A program made the position numbers and the translations under genes. The notes beneath the pieces were generated by a model. That model was not told the DNA's origin. It saw only the letters and a list, made by a program, of their open reading frames with translations, and did not search any database. A stretch of DNA of 5,439 nucleotides from Actinomycetes bacterium (lineage in GTDB: Bacteria > Actinomycetota > Actinomycetes > Actinomycetales > Cellulomonadaceae). Every line of letters starts with the position of its first letter. Position 1 is the first letter of the stretch. Location: positions 1 through 5,439 of the forward strand of contig JAEWGQ010000233.1 of the NCBI GenBank assembly GCA_023388235.1, read 5' to 3'. Of the stretch, positions 1 to 4,729 are shown one piece after another.

Positions 1-1
1 G

Positions 2-292
2 CTGCGCGCCGCCGTCGGCCCTGCGATCAGCGGCGCGCGGTACGAGGTGCAGGCCGCGATGCGCGACGAGGTCGCGGCGCTCGTCCCGGAGGCCGCGTGC
101 ACGACCGCCTGGGGGACCCCGGGCCTCGACCTGCCCGCCGGGGCGGCCGCGGTGCTGCGCCGGGCGGGCGTGGGCGACGTCCAGGTGCCCGGCTGGTGCA
201 CCGACACCGAGGCGCGGTTCTACTCGCACCGCCGGGCGCAGCGCGCCGGGACCGGCACCGGACGCTCCGCGGGGGTCGTCGCACGGGTCTGA
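2..292 (+). CDS. pgeF: PgeF/YfiH (YlmD) family protein, C-terminal fragment
   Basis: The reading frame is open from the window edge (first full codon at 2) to TGA at 290-292, giving the last 96 residues of a protein that normally has about 240. The fragment shows the family's C-terminal signatures: VGPAISGARYEV at fragment residues 5-16, CTD at 66-68, RFYSHRR at 72-78 and TGTGR at 84-88. Known for the family: a copper/zinc-binding multicopper-oxidase-like fold, described as a peptidoglycan editing factor in E. coli and as a purine nucleoside-cleaving enzyme in FAMIN relatives. The metal-binding His/Cys/His residues lie upstream of the window and cannot be checked. Many relatives carry two cysteines in the 'GPCIGPCCYEV' segment; here the positions are S and A/R. 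The next gene is sepF, as expected for the ftsZ-downstream cluster, but the usual yggS/ylmE between them is missing. The family call is confident; the exact activity is not. Confidence 0.88.
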   Translation: MRAAVGPAISGARYEVQAAMRDEVAALVPEAACTTAWGTPGLDLPAGAAAVLRRAGVGDVQVPGWCTDTEARFYSHRRAQRAGTGTGRSAGVVARV

Positions 293-298
293 CCGGCC

Positions 299-317
299 GC
301 GACACGCCGCGTGTCGC
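299..317 (+). terminator. hairpin after pgeF, possible weak terminator
   Basis: GCGACACG (299-306) pairs perfectly with CGTGTCGC (310-317) around a 3-nt loop, six bases after the pgeF stop. No U-tract follows, only AACC. Such U-poor hairpins are common downstream of actinobacterial genes, so termination is plausible but unproven. It would separate pgeF from sepF. Confidence 0.4.
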
Positions 318-340
318 AACCGGGCCGGGCTGGGCGGCGT

Positions 341-349
341 TGCTAGCGT
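341..349 (+). promoter_or_regulatory. candidate extended -10 promoter for sepF
   Basis: TGC-TAGCGT at 341-349 fits an extended -10 (TGN plus TANNNT, with the box at 344-349). I find no convincing -35 about 17 nt upstream. A transcript starting near 356 would have a leader of about 40 nt that includes the GGAG at 383-386 in front of the sepF ATG. It follows the pgeF hairpin, which supports a new transcription unit here. Confidence 0.35.
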
Positions 350-394
350 GACGACGCAGGACGCATGACGTTGTTCGGGGATGGAGTGATCGCG

Positions 395-877
395 ATGGCC
401 GGAACGCTGCGCAAGACCATGCTGTACCTCGGGCTTGCCGACGACCGCGGCGAGCACGACCAGTACGTCGAGGAGTACGACGAGCCGGAGGCGACGGTGG
501 GACAGGACTACGAGGCCGAGGTCACGCCGCTGCACCGCACGGCCGCGCCCGTGGAGCGCCCGGCCGCCGCGCCGGCCCCGCGCCACGACGGCGAGGTGCG
601 CCGGATCACGACGATCCACCCGCGCTCCTACAACGACGCGCGCAAGATCGGCGAGGCGTTCCGCGAGAACACGCCGGTCATCATGAACCTCTCCGACATG
701 GACGACGCCGACGCCAAGCGCCTGGTCGACTTCGCCGCGGGCCTGATCTTCGGCCTGCACGGCGCGATCGAGCGGGTCACCAACAAGGTGTTCCTGCTGT
801 CGCCGTCCTCGGTGGAGATCACCGGCGACGGGCGGCCCGCCGAGGCGTCCCGCGCCGGCTTCTTCAACCAGAGCTGA
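395..877 (+). CDS. sepF: cell division protein SepF
   Basis: A 160-residue protein, a normal length for SepF. Known role: it binds the C-terminal tail of FtsZ, polymerises, and tethers the Z-ring to the membrane; many actinobacteria lack FtsA and depend on it. Residues 1-15 ([15 protein letters not shown]) form the short N-terminal amphipathic membrane-binding helix. Residues 16-67 are an acidic then Pro/Ala-rich linker. Residues 68-142 are the SepF core, with [16 protein letters not shown] (75-90), PVIMNLSDM (94-102) and [14 protein letters not shown] (108-121). The tail ends in FFNQS. ATG 395 is chosen because GGAG lies at 383-386, 8 nt upstream, and because the membrane helix should be N-terminal; ATG 365 would add ten residues before it. 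yggT follows after 24 nt without a terminator, so the two are probably co-transcribed. Confidence 0.96.
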   Translation: MAGTLRKTMLYLGLADDRGEHDQYVEEYDEPEATVGQDYEAEVTPLHRTAAPVERPAAAPAPRHDGEVRRITTIHPRSYNDARKIGEAFRENTPVIMNLSDMDDADAKRLVDFAAGLIFGLHGAIERVTNKVFLLSPSSVEITGDGRPAEASRAGFFNQS

Positions 878-901
878 CGGGGACAGGGGAGACTGGGGCG
901 C

Positions 902-1192
902 GTGAGATTCGTCCTCGGCCTGCTGCAGCTCGTCGTCCTGGCCTTCATCCTCGTGCTGCTCGTGCGCCTCGTCCTCGACTGGGTGCAGTACTTCGCGCGA
1001 GACTGGCGACCCCGGGGTGCCGCCCTGGTGGTCGCCGAGGTCACCTACTCGGTGACCGACCCGCCGCTGCGTGCGCTGCGCCGGGTCATCCCGCCGCTGA
1101 CCCTCGGCACGGTGCGCCTCGACCTGGCGTTCCTCGTGCTGATGCTCGGCTGCTCGTTCCTGCTCTCCCTGCTGGGCTGGCTCGCGGCATGA
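902..1192 (+). CDS. yggT: YggT/YlmG family membrane protein
   Basis: A 96-residue protein starting at GTG, with AGGGGAG at 885-891 as ribosome binding site about 10 nt upstream. Two hydrophobic segments flank a short polar region: roughly residues 3-25 and 73-94, the usual YggT architecture. The central stretch contains the family-like 'TDPPLRALRRVIPPLTLGTVRLDLAFLVL' pattern, given here as TDPPLRALRR (52-61), VIPP (63-66) and RLDLAFLVL (72-80). The biochemical role is unsettled: bacterial and plastid YlmG homologues have been linked to membrane or nucleoid distribution and cell division, and the gene almost always sits next to sepF. It follows sepF by 24 nt, and a strong hairpin follows 17 nt after its stop, so sepF-yggT looks like a two-gene unit. 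Confidence 0.9.
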   Translation: MRFVLGLLQLVVLAFILVLLVRLVLDWVQYFARDWRPRGAALVVAEVTYSVTDPPLRALRRVIPPLTLGTVRLDLAFLVLMLGCSFLLSLLGWLAA

Positions 1193-1209
1193 CGCGGGCT
1201 CCCGCAGGA

Positions 1210-1233
1210 CCGACCGGCCACCCGGCCGGTCGG
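1210..1233 (+). terminator. terminator-like hairpin after yggT
   Basis: CCGACCGGCC (1210-1219) pairs perfectly with GGCCGGTCGG (1224-1233) around an ACCC loop. No U-tract follows. A smaller inverted repeat, CCCGC/GCGGG, lies just behind it at 1241-1255. The position, 17 nt past the yggT stop and before a separate divIVA upstream region, fits the end of the sepF-yggT transcript. Confidence 0.6.
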
Positions 1234-1281
1234 CGCACCACCCGCCGCGGGCGGGTCGCGTGCGCACAGCCGAATGTCCGC

Positions 1282-1287
1282 TACGGT
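1282..1287 (+). promoter_or_regulatory. candidate -10 box for divIVA
   Basis: TACGGT fits TANNNT and lies between the yggT hairpin and divIVA. No clear -35 is visible 16-18 nt upstream (sequence near 1259-1264). The leader to ATG 1350 would be about 55 nt and carries a clear ribosome binding site (GAAGAGG near 1335-1341). Weak evidence from the sequence alone; divIVA is often transcribed from its own promoter. Confidence 0.3.
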
Positions 1288-1349
1288 GGCCCGAGGTGGT
1301 CGGCGGACTGCCACCGGCTCGACCCAGTACGACCGAAGAGGTGACGACG

Positions 1350-2024
1350 ATGGCACTGCTGACGGCAGACGACGTCCTGAACAAGAAGTTCCAGGCGACC
1401 AAGTTCCGCGAGGGGTACGACCAGGACGAGGTCGACGACTTCCTCGACGAGGTCGTGAACACCCTCCGGGAGACCCAGAGCGAGAACGAGGACCTCAAGT
1501 CCAAGCTCGCCGCGGCCGAGCGTCGCATCGCGGAGCTGAGCCGCCAGGGCGCGCAGGCCGCGTCGGCCCCGAAGCCCGAGGCCGAGAAGCCCGCCCCGGC
1601 CCCCGCGCCCGTCGTGCCGGCGCCCGCCCCGGCCCCGGCGCCCGTCGCCACCGCGCCGGTCGCGCCGCAGCGGCAGAGCGAGCCCGAGTCGGCCACCGGC
1701 ATGCTCGCGCTCGCCCAGAAGCTGCACGACGACTACGTCCGCTCCGGCCAGGAGGAGGGCGACCGCATCGTCAGCGAGGCCAAGGGCCAGGCGCAGCGCA
1801 TCGTCCGCGAGGCCGAGGAGACCTCGGCCCGCACGCTCAGCGAGCTCGAGCAGGAGCGGTCGATCCTCGAGCGCAAGATCGACGAGCTCCGGGTGTTCGA
1901 GCGCGACTACCGCACCCGCCTGAAGAGCTACCTCGAGAACCTGCTCGGCGACCTGGACAACCGGGCCAGCGCGCTGCCGCAGCGCGGTGCCCAGGGCGCG
2001 ACGCCCTCCGCCGACCGCATCTGA
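1350..2024 (+). CDS. divIVA: DivIVA/Wag31 polar growth and division-site protein
   Basis: A 224-residue coiled-coil protein. Known role: DivIVA (Wag31 in mycobacteria) senses negatively curved membrane at poles and septa and recruits the polar cell-wall machinery. The N-terminal lipid-binding domain, about residues 1-40, includes TADDVLNKKF (5-14) and KFREGYDQDEVDDFLDEV (18-35). F19-R20 match the Phe-Arg pair that inserts into the membrane in B. subtilis DivIVA. A first coiled coil covers about 27-67. An Ala/Pro-rich linker runs from about 72 to 106, and a second long heptad-rich coiled coil from about 115 to 201 (EAKGQAQRIVREAEE, SILERKIDELRVFERDYRTRLKSYLENLL in pieces). The tail is short and polar. 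ATG 1350 is chosen because GAAGAGG precedes it closely and MALLTADDV is the conserved family start; the longer frame from 1260 adds unrelated residues. It looks monocistronic, enclosed by hairpins. Confidence 0.97.
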   Translation: MALLTADDVLNKKFQATKFREGYDQDEVDDFLDEVVNTLRETQSENEDLKSKLAAAERRIAELSRQGAQAASAPKPEAEKPAPAPAPVVPAPAPAPAPVATAPVAPQRQSEPESATGMLALAQKLHDDYVRSGQEEGDRIVSEAKGQAQRIVREAEETSARTLSELEQERSILERKIDELRVFERDYRTRLKSYLENLLGDLDNRASALPQRGAQGATPSADRI

Positions 2025-2055
2025 CCCGTCCGGCGGACCGCCGCCGCTCGTCACC

Positions 2056-2097
2056 CACGACACACCACGCCCGCCTCGTCGGGCGTGGTGTGTTGTG
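2056..2097 (+). terminator. strong terminator after divIVA
   Basis: An 18-bp stem pairs 2056-2073 with 2080-2097, with one G-T wobble (2059/2094); the inner 14 bp, ACACACCACGCCCG against CGGGCGTGGTGTGT, are perfect. The loop is 6 nt (CCTCGT). It starts 32 nt after the divIVA stop. The 3' arm is T/G-rich (TGTGTTGTG), close to an intrinsic terminator. It is the longest hairpin I found in the window. Confidence 0.85.
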
Positions 2098-2115
2098 CGT
2101 CCAGTGACGGGCGCA

Positions 2116-2121
2116 TAGTCT
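2116..2121 (+). promoter_or_regulatory. candidate -10 box for the dksA-like gene
   Basis: TAGTCT fits TANNNT; the shifted reading CATAGT (2114-2119) is an alternative. It follows the divIVA terminator directly. TTGTGC at 2093-2098, inside the terminator's 3' arm, could be a poor -35 with a short spacer of 15-17 nt. The string TAGTCTCTGC (2116-2125) recurs with one change in front of lspA (2681-2690). Confidence 0.45.
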
Positions 2122-2149
2122 CTGCGGACTCATGAGGAAAGAGGACCCC

Positions 2150-2608
2150 GTGGCCATCAACGACTCGCTCAGCGCGCCCGCCGCCCGCACGCTCCCCGAC
2201 CTGACGGACGCAGCCACCCGGTTCCCGGTCCGCGCGGGCGAGGAGCCGTGGACCGACCAGGAGGTGCAGGAGATCGCGGCCGAGCTGGTGGCCGAGGTCG
2301 ACCGGCTCACCGCCGAGCTCGCCGCCGCCGACGAGGAGCTCTCGGAGCTCCTGCGCAACTCCGGTGACGGCGCCGGCGACGACCAGGCCGACTCGGGGTC
2401 CAGCGCCCTCGAGCGCGAGCACGAGCTCACCCTGGTCAACAACACCCGCGACATGCTCGAGCAGACGACGCGCGCGCTCGCCCGGATCGACGCCGGCACC
2501 TTCGGGCGCTGCGACTCGTGCGGCGAGGCCATCGGGAAGGCCCGCGTGCAGGCGTTCCCGCGCGCGACCCTGTGCGTGGCGTGCAAGCAGCGCGAGGAGC
2601 GCCGCTGA
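2150..2608 (+). CDS. TraR/DksA family zinc-finger regulator
   Basis: A 152-residue protein counted from GTG 2150. Known role: the DksA/TraR family enters the RNA polymerase secondary channel and modulates initiation, in proteobacteria together with ppGpp; the B. subtilis member at this locus is YlyA. A long N-terminal helix spans about 36-69 (VQEIAAELVAEVDRLTAELA, in part). A polar tip loop of about 70-85 follows, then a second helix of about 87-113, so the coiled-coil hairpin is present. The C-terminal zinc finger is complete, with C121-X2-C124 and C142-X2-C145, followed by KQREERR. GTG 2150 is preferred because AGGAAAGAGG (2135-2144) is an excellent ribosome binding site for it, whereas ATG 2132 has none; starting there would add six residues. 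The tip carries D78-X2-D81-X-G83 where E. coli DksA has DXXDXA. It is flanked by strong hairpins, so probably a single-gene transcript. Confidence 0.92.
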   Translation: MAINDSLSAPAARTLPDLTDAATRFPVRAGEEPWTDQEVQEIAAELVAEVDRLTAELAAADEELSELLRNSGDGAGDDQADSGSSALEREHELTLVNNTRDMLEQTTRALARIDAGTFGRCDSCGEAIGKARVQAFPRATLCVACKQREERR

Positions 2609-2616
2609 CCCAGCGA

Positions 2617-2656
2617 CACCACGGCCCCCGGGGAAGCGTCCCCGGGGGCCGTCGTG
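2617..2656 (+). terminator. strong GC terminator after the dksA-like gene
   Basis: A perfect 13-bp stem, ACGGCCCCCGGGG (2621-2633) with CCCCGGGGGCCGT (2640-2652), closes a 6-nt loop (AAGCGT). After one C/C mismatch three more pairs form (2617-2619 with 2654-2656). It begins 8-12 nt past the stop. No long U-run follows (CGTCCGGG), as is usual in this GC class. Confidence 0.8.
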
Positions 2657-2680
2657 CGTCCGGGGGGCCGGTGCGCTGCG

Positions 2681-2686
2681 TAGACT
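2681..2686 (+). promoter_or_regulatory. candidate -10 box giving a leaderless lspA mRNA
   Basis: TAGACT fits TANNNT and ends 8 nt before the lspA ATG at 2695. With the usual -10 to start-site distance, transcription would begin at or within two bases of that A. The intervening bases (CTCTGCCG) and upstream sequence hold no Shine-Dalgarno motif. Leaderless mRNAs are common in actinobacteria. No -35 match is obvious. Confidence 0.55.
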
Positions 2687-2694
2687 CTGCCGCG

Positions 2695-3390
2695 ATGTCG
2701 CACAGCCCCGGGCCCGCGCCCGCCACCGACCCCGCCCGTCGCCGCCGGCTCGTGACCGGCCTCGTGGTCCTGGCCGCCGTCACCCTGGTGCTCGACCAGG
2801 TGACGAAGGCCTGGGCGCTGCAGGCGCTCGACGAGAACGTCCGGCGCCCGGTGCTCGGGGACCTGCTCGGCCTGCAGCTGCTGTTCAACCCCGGTGCCGC
2901 GCTCGGCATCGCGACCGGCACGACGTGGCTGCTCACGCTCGTGGCGATCGCCGTGGTCGTCGTGATCGTCCGGGTCGCCGGGCGGCTGGGGTCCCGTGGC
3001 TGGACCGTCGCCCTGGGGCTGCTGCTCGGCGGGGCGCTCGGGAACCTCGTCGACCGGCTGGTGCGCGACCCCGGGGTGTTCCGGGGGCACGTCGTGGACT
3101 TCATCGCGTACCTGGACTGGTTCGTGGGGAACGTCGCGGACATCGCGATCGTGGTCGCCGCCGGGATGCTCATGCTGCTGTCGCTGCTCGGGATCCGGCT
3201 CGACGGCACCCGCGAGGGCCGGGGCGAGGCGTCGCCGGAGGACGAGGCGCACGCGCCGGAGGCTGCGGACGCGCCGGAGGCCCCGGGTGGCGACGCGCCG
3301 CCGGCCACCCCCGCCGACCCGGTGGCGCCCGCGGCGCCCGCGGCCCCCGCCGACCCGGCGACCGAGGCACCGGGCCGCCGCGATGGCTGA
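2695..3390 (+). CDS. lspA: lipoprotein signal peptidase (signal peptidase II)
   Basis: A 231-residue inner-membrane aspartyl protease that cleaves the signal peptide of diacylglyceryl-modified prolipoproteins before the lipobox cysteine. Four membrane segments are visible at about 18-37, 77-95, 103-120 and 147-168. Family motifs: LDQVTK (33-38), FNPGAALG (64-71), [10 protein letters not shown] (112-121), HVVDF (132-136) and GNVADIAI (145-152). D120 and D149 are the expected catalytic pair, with N117 and N146-A148 as their conserved neighbours by comparison with B. subtilis LspA. The basic RRRR at 15-18 before the first segment suits a cytoplasmic N-terminus. The protein continues about 60 residues past the last membrane segment as an Ala/Pro/Glu/Asp-rich tail (about 171-231), absent from the compact ~160-residue family members. 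Its end overlaps the start of the next gene by 8 nt. Confidence 0.96.
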   Translation: MSHSPGPAPATDPARRRRLVTGLVVLAAVTLVLDQVTKAWALQALDENVRRPVLGDLLGLQLLFNPGAALGIATGTTWLLTLVAIAVVVVIVRVAGRLGSRGWTVALGLLLGGALGNLVDRLVRDPGVFRGHVVDFIAYLDWFVGNVADIAIVVAAGMLMLLSLLGIRLDGTREGRGEASPEDEAHAPEAADAPEAPGGDAPPATPADPVAPAAPAAPADPATEAPGRRDG

Positions 3391-4318
3391 CGTCCGGACC
3401 CTGCCCGTGCCGGACGCGCTGGCGGGCGAGCGGGTGGACGCCGCGCTGTCCCGGATGCTCGGGCTGTCGCGCACCCGCGCGGCCGAGCTCGCCGAGGGCG
3501 GGTTCGTGCGCGTCGACGGGGTCGCCGTCGGGAAGTCCGCCCGCCTGCCCGGGGACGCGTGGCTCGAGGTCGAGATGCCAGCGCCGGAGCGGGCGCCGGC
3601 CGCGCCGGTCGAGGACGACGTGCCCGCGCTGCGGGTGGCGTACGAGGACGACGACGTGGTGGTGGTCGACAAGCCCGTCGGCGTGGCGGCGCACCCGTCG
3701 CCGGGGTGGACCGGCCCGACGGTCGTCGGCGTGCTCGCGGCGCGGGGGTACCGCATCTCGACGTCGGGCGCCGCGGAGCGGCAGGGCGTCGTGCACCGCC
3801 TGGACGTCGGCACCTCGGGCCTCATGGTCGTCGCCAAGAGCGAGCACGCGTACTCCGTGCTCAAGCGCGCGTTCAAGGAGCGCACGGTCGACAAGGTCTA
3901 CCACGCGCTCGCCCAGGGGCACCCGGAGCCGACCACGGGCACGATCGACGCCCCGATCGGCCGGCACCCGAGCCAGGACTGGAAGTTCGCGGTCACCGCG
4001 GACGGCAAGCCGTCGGTGACCCACTACGAGGTGCTGGAGATGCTGCCCGCCGCCTCGCTGTGCGAGGTGCACCTGGAGACCGGGCGCACCCACCAGATCC
4101 GCGTGCACTTCGCGGCGCTGCGGCACCCGCTCGTCGGCGACCTGACCTACGGCGCCGACCCCGCGCTCGCGCAGCGGGTGGGCCTCGGCCGGCAGTGGCT
4201 GCACGCCGTGCGGCTCGGCTTCGCGCACCCCGCGGACGGGCGGCACCTCGAGGTCACGAGCGAGTACCCGCAGGACCTGTCCGAGGCGCTCGAGACCCTG
4301 CGCGACAGGTACCGCTAG
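3383..4318 (+). CDS. rluD: RluA/RluD family 23S rRNA pseudouridine synthase
   Basis: A 311-residue, two-domain enzyme that converts uridine to pseudouridine in RNA; RluD itself acts on helix 69 of 23S rRNA. Residues about 15-62 form an S4 RNA-binding domain ([30 protein letters not shown]). The catalytic domain includes [17 protein letters not shown] (92-108), [15 protein letters not shown] (138-152) with catalytic D141, [13 protein letters not shown] (167-179), [15 protein letters not shown] (232-246) and [10 protein letters not shown] (248-257). Length and domain order are normal. ATG 3383 overlaps the lspA stop (ATGGCTGA) and only a distant GAGG (3364-3367) precedes it, so translational coupling to lspA is likely. 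The lspA-rluD pair matches lspA-ylyB in B. subtilis. RluD is favoured over RluA or RluC by length and the S4 domain, but the exact target uridines cannot be read from sequence. Confidence 0.93.
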   Translation: MADVRTLPVPDALAGERVDAALSRMLGLSRTRAAELAEGGFVRVDGVAVGKSARLPGDAWLEVEMPAPERAPAAPVEDDVPALRVAYEDDDVVVVDKPVGVAAHPSPGWTGPTVVGVLAARGYRISTSGAAERQGVVHRLDVGTSGLMVVAKSEHAYSVLKRAFKERTVDKVYHALAQGHPEPTTGTIDAPIGRHPSQDWKFAVTADGKPSVTHYEVLEMLPAASLCEVHLETGRTHQIRVHFAALRHPLVGDLTYGADPALAQRVGLGRQWLHAVRLGFAHPADGRHLEVTSEYPQDLSEALETLRDRYR

Positions 4319-4368
4319 GCGCCCGAGGCCCGGAGGCGCGGTCGGCGGCGCCGGTGCCGGCCGCCCGG

Positions 4369-4404
4369 CGGGACGGGCGGGGCCGTGGCCCGCAGCCCGT
4401 CCCG
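4369..4404 (+). terminator. terminator-like hairpin after rluD
   Basis: CGGGACGGGC (4369-4378) pairs perfectly with GCCCGTCCCG (4395-4404). The 16-nt loop contains a further GGCC/GGCC pairing option. It lies 50 nt past the rluD stop; the nearest A/T-rich bases are AAAA at 4411-4414, not a U-tract. It is the most likely end of the lspA-rluD transcript. Confidence 0.45.
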
Positions 4405-4442
4405 GCGCGGAAAAGCCCGTGCGCCGCGCACCGGCGGCCGCC

Positions 4443-4448
4443 TAGGGT
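4443..4448 (+). promoter_or_regulatory. candidate -10 box for the SPFH gene
   Basis: TAGGGT fits TANNNT and is the only place between the rluD stop and ATG 4730 where TA occurs, so it is the only consensus-like -10 on this strand there. No clear -35 precedes it. If used, transcription would start near 4455 and leave a leader of about 275 nt. Confidence 0.4.
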
Positions 4449-4544
4449 CGGTGACGCTCCCGGTCAGCAGCCGGACGGCGTCGCCGTCGCGGGTCCTGCA
4501 CGTCGTGGCCGGTGAGCACCTGCCTCTGTCGCAGCGCTCTCACC

Positions 4545-4689
4545 CCGGGCTCCAACCCCGGCCGGTCGGCGCGCGGTCACCCGGGCGGGCGGCGGTCAGC
4601 GACGCCGGGCACGCCCGGACGTCCCCCGCGGGCCCGCCCGACCGCGCGCCGGCCGGACTGTGCTGCCGCAGGAGCACGGAGGACCGGCC
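4545..4689 (+). other. cluster of inverted repeats in the SPFH gene leader
   Basis: Four pairings can be drawn: CCGGG/CCCGG with a 7-nt loop (4545-4561); a 9-bp pair CGGGCGGGC (4582-4590) with GCCCGCCCG (4632-4640); nested in it, GACG-CCGGG with CCCGG-A-CGTC (4601-4623, one bulged A, CACG loop); and GGCCGG/CCGGCC with inner GTGCT/AGCAC (4651-4689). They may fold a structured 5' leader. At this GC content chance pairings are frequent, and I recognise no known riboswitch or leader family. Confidence 0.25.
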
Positions 4690-4729
4690 GAGGGACGGCG
4701 GGGCCGACGACCGGGAGGAGGGTCGAGCG

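Larger units (their letters stand above)
4319..4729 (+). other. 411-nt region without a convincing gene
   Basis: Between the rluD stop and the SPFH gene I see no recognisable protein or RNA gene. It holds a terminator-like hairpin (4369-4404), one -10-like box (4443-4448) and several inverted repeats (4545-4689). The downstream gene's frame stays open back to a GTG at 4385, but the translation is Arg/Pro/Ala-rich, low in hydrophobics and unlike any family I know. A second frame opens at GTG 4512 (start MSTCLCRSALTPG) without a ribosome binding site. The whole stretch contains a single TA dinucleotide, inside the -10-like box. Confidence 0.6.

Noticed and set aside
1260..1349. Upstream-extended start for DivIVA at 1260
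   Set aside because: The added 30 residues are unrelated to the family and would swallow the ribosome binding site and putative -10; MALLTADDV at 1350 is the conserved start.
3240..3370. Tandem GC-rich near-repeats considered as a repeat array
   Set aside because: They are in-frame codon repeats of the LspA Ala/Pro/Glu tail with irregular units, not CRISPR-like or mobile repeats.
1837..3894. A 685-codon open frame on the minus strand spanning divIVA, the dksA-like gene, lspA and part of rluD
   Set aside because: It is antisense to four well supported genes and both of their strong terminators, its translation is low-complexity Arg/Pro/Ser/Ala, and GC-rich codon bias on the + strand routinely leaves such stop-free antisense frames.
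2364..4019. A 551-codon + strand frame overlapping the dksA-like gene, lspA and rluD
   Set aside because: Arg/Pro/Ala-rich out-of-frame translation across three recognised genes; a shadow frame.
3170..4246. A 358-codon minus-strand frame opposite rluD
   Set aside because: Antisense to a clearly recognised pseudouridine synthase and without any recognisable motif of its own.
4545..4561. A tRNA T-arm-like hairpin (CCGGG, 7-nt loop CTCCAAC, CCCGG)
   Set aside because: The loop departs from TTCRANY at two positions, no matching acceptor, D-arm or anticodon arm could be placed upstream, and no CCA or discriminator follows. Probably chance pairing.
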